A DNA stretch of 64,000 nucleotides from Lucifuga dentata (taxonomy: Eukaryota; Chordata; Actinopteri; Ophidiiformes; Bythitidae). This document shows positions 61,548 through 64,000 of this stretch, piece after piece. The translations under genes and the position numbers were made by a program. The stretch is taken from NCBI GenBank assembly GCA_014773175.1, contig VXCM01002108.1, positions 1-64,000 on the forward strand. Direction: 5' to 3'. The notes beneath the pieces were generated by a model. The model searched no databases. It had not been told where the DNA came from and saw nothing but the letters and a program-made list of their open reading frames with translations. Numbering within the stretch: position 1 is the first letter of the stretch; each line of letters opens with the position of its first letter.

Positions 61548-63704
61548 AGATTACCATCCAGTGAAACACCTCACTAAACAGACAGGATTTGTAGCGTTAT
61601 TATTAAAAGAGATGTACTTTATTTAGCTCAGAGGGGAAAGGAGGTAAGTTTGTTTGACTAATCTGGGCCTCTGGGTCTATTACACGAGCAGCTCTTACAT
61701 TTTACATTTAAATAATACAAATGCTTAGCAGATATATTGCAAACTAGGCTACTGTAGTCAGATTGAGACGGGTTGTTCATTTTGAAGGCATTTCACACTC
61801 ACTTTCTTCCTCCATTTATTCAGGCCAAATATGAAAGCATAAGAAATAAGGCATAATAATGACCACTTTTTATAATAACTGGTAGAAAGTAAGAGAAAGA
61901 AACACTCATTATTTTTTCAGATGAGGGATCAAAATGGGCTCATGTTTGAACAAAAGAATAATGAATAAAAATAGAACCCTCAATACGATTTCACTTGGAA
62001 TGATGGATTTTTTTCTGAGCATGTGGTCATGTTTATGCATGAGTGTGTGCGTGTGCAAGTGCATGTATGTACAGATTATCATAATGTGTGAGTAGTGTAT
62101 CTTTGTGTTAGAGATGGAATGATGCCAATGAGTCTGGATGGTCCGGTCTGTAGTTTGAGATCGGTGTCTTGTCTATTCATCATTGCTTCACCAGTTGTTG
62201 TTGCTGCTGCTGGTTGCTGGTTGCCACTGTCGGCCATTTTTATCACCAAAATACTCACAGTTGCTGAGGAAGGAAGGAAGGAAGGAAGGAACGCTAAATT
62301 AGCTTAGCAAGCAGTTCGTGTTTTTACACCTGTTTGAATGATCTTAGTCATGCAACTAAAATACTGCATCTCGCTGTTCTTTCTACACATAAACCAAAAG
62401 CAAAGTATTTACTTTTGGCCGTCTGTGTCTTGATATGTTCCGTCATTGTTGCGTTTTGGATTCTTTGGGTTGTGATCTTGGCTCCACACAGCAGCGTTGG
62501 ATGGGAGCCAGCATGGCAGATGGTTGGCTGTCTGCAGGGTTTGGATTCCTACAGGGGCCTCTAATACAGCAAACACAGACAACTGGGTGGACGAAGATGC
62601 TTCTCAAATTAGGATTTCTGTATTTATTGTCTCTGTTTGCCTCTCTGTCGCCTTGTTTCTCTTTTTAATCTTGCTCGGTTTCTTTTTTATTTGCTCCCTC
62701 CCTTCCGTTTTGTCTCCATTTGTATTTTCCTGTCTCATTTCAGGGACGCTGACTGTCATGGGTTTGAATCCAGCTTGTGACCTTATTTCCTGTCATCTCT
62801 CCCCCCTCACTTATGCCCTCTTTCATCTCTACATGGTGTAATAAAGCAGAGAATCATTGGCCATGATCTTTCCAAACAAGCACTTCATCCTTCTCTTAGT
62901 GTCACATTATTGCATCTTTTTTACTTTGAGGGTATGACTGTTTTCTAAAAGCGGAAAATGAGAATGTAATGTCTCCTTCTCCACTTCTCATTTTAGATAT
63001 TTTGGTACTGTATGAATTACATCTCTTTTCATTTCTGAAATTATGGTGTAATTGGACAACTTTAAAACTTATGATAAGTTGTGAATCATTCTGCAGAAAC
63101 TACACATGGCTGAGAAAGAGGGTAGAAGTCTCTACTTTCTCTTCTCATTGCATTACAGTTTGTTTCAGCTATCTTTGCTGATGCTTTGATTCCAAGCATT
63201 TTGCAATATCTGCAACTGCAGCATGTTAAGCTTAAATGAATGTTTTACATTCAGTCACTGATATGAAATATGCAGGATTAGTTCCAAGACAGGAAATTGG
63301 ATTAAAATATTGCCTTGTTTCAAAAAAATTTAAATTTGTTCTTCAAAACAAATAGATAAATCATGAAGAGATGCTGAGTCCAGAAATCGGGTCACATATC
63401 TAAATGTGTTTTTGGGCTCTGTGGAGAATAATCTGAACTGGGAAAGAAATAGTCCTCCAGGAATAGATATTCAAGGAAAAGGCTATCTGTCTCATTCCTC
63501 CATTCCTCAGTTACTCATTTCTCTGTCTGTACCTTTCTCTTTTTTTTTTACACTCCTCCACCACCTTTATTCCATTTTTCCCCCCATTTTTTTTGTCATT
63601 TTTTTGGACCCACATGTTCTCATCCCTGTCTCCGCTCAACTCTCTGTATCCCATGTTTCCCTTCATTTTCCATTTCTCTTGGAGCAACAGTATGTATACA
63701 CATG

Positions 63705-63718
63705 GTTGCCATGGCAAC
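63705..63718. promoter_or_regulatory. RFX X-box, perfect inverted repeat
   Basis: GTTGCCATGGCAAC is a 14 bp perfect palindrome made of two RFX half-sites with a 2 nt spacer, close to the RFX-family consensus GTNRCC-N(0-3)-RGYAAC. No gene is identified next to it in the window. Confidence 0.45.
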
Positions 63719-64000
63719 GGCAGGAGGCCACATGAGCGGGTGGATGAACAAAAGACCCAGATACCCTCATCCATAGAGAAAGAGAGAGCGAGAGCGAGGG
63801 AGAGAAGAAAAATCAGATTTCATTTTTAGGCGAGGGGCTGTGTGTGTGCGTGTATGTGGTGTTGTGTGTGTGTGGAAAAGGAGGAGGAGAGGGGGAGGAA
63901 TGGATAGCGTAGGTGAGATGAGTTCATAAATGAAAGAGAAAGAGAGAAGGAGGGAGGGGGAAGGGAGCGATGGTTAACAAAGCAAAAATGGAACAGTGAA

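Larger units (their letters stand above)
59152..64000. other. non-coding right end of window
   Basis: Short CA/TG and GA repeats, (GGAA)n at about 62269-62290, a Z-DNA-prone tract, the short MITE at 59.8 kb and an RFX-type palindrome at 63.7 kb. No exon could be supported. Confidence 0.45.

Noticed and set aside
37814..64000. Search for SEMA4F exons expected from human synteny
   Set aside because: No semaphorin-domain or PSI motifs seen in any frame.
1..64000. CRISPR arrays, operons, tRNA or rRNA genes
   Set aside because: Eukaryotic sequence; repeats are microsatellites or TIR elements, and no tRNA cloverleaf or rRNA was found by eye.

Overview
The window is nuclear DNA of a vertebrate, almost certainly a ray-finned (teleost) fish. 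Exons are short and split by GT-AG introns, non-coding DNA is rich in (CA)n/(GA)n microsatellites and small TIR transposons, and there is a decayed fish-type non-LTR retrotransposon. Two protein-coding genes can be read exon by exon. They lie tail to tail, as I recall for human 2p13 (DOK1 + / M1AP -), so the synteny supports both calls.

Layout. 1-2880: intron or upstream DNA of dok1; its first coding exon is not visible. 2881-7161 (+): dok1, a docking-protein adaptor, with four coding exons (PH domain, IRS-type PTB domain, long Tyr-motif tail), then a 3' UTR to about 8.1 kb. 8.1-16.7 kb: intergenic, with microsatellites and MITEs. 16687-37813 (-): m1ap (meiosis 1 associated protein), nine coding exons and 492 codons, phase-consistent at every junction. 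Its 14.4 kb intron 3 holds the retrotransposon and several MITEs. 37.8-64 kb: no recognised gene. It holds MITEs, microsatellites, several near-perfect hairpins, an RFX-type palindrome, and three weak exon-like stretches on the minus strand at 46-52.7 kb that might belong to an unidentified membrane protein.

Repeats. At least five TIR element families are visible. The most frequent is a roughly 590 bp element with ends AGGACCATACC flanked by TTAA, in seven full or partial copies. The LINE copy is frameshifted and its catalytic YADD reads YTDD.

Assembly caveat. There are 21 single N characters. Most sit between two identical copies of about 65 bp, or inside a homopolymer, which is what unmerged contig overlaps look like. 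Three fall in dok1 exons and one of them breaks its reading frame artificially.

The two genes are functionally unrelated (tyrosine-kinase signalling; meiotic recombination). I see no new defence, mobile or biosynthetic system. The most biologically interesting signal is splicing context: m1ap coding exon 6 is bracketed directly by TG repeats, and dok1 exon 3 has a (TG)8T4 acceptor tract, the arrangement that in CFTR exon 9 controls exon skipping.
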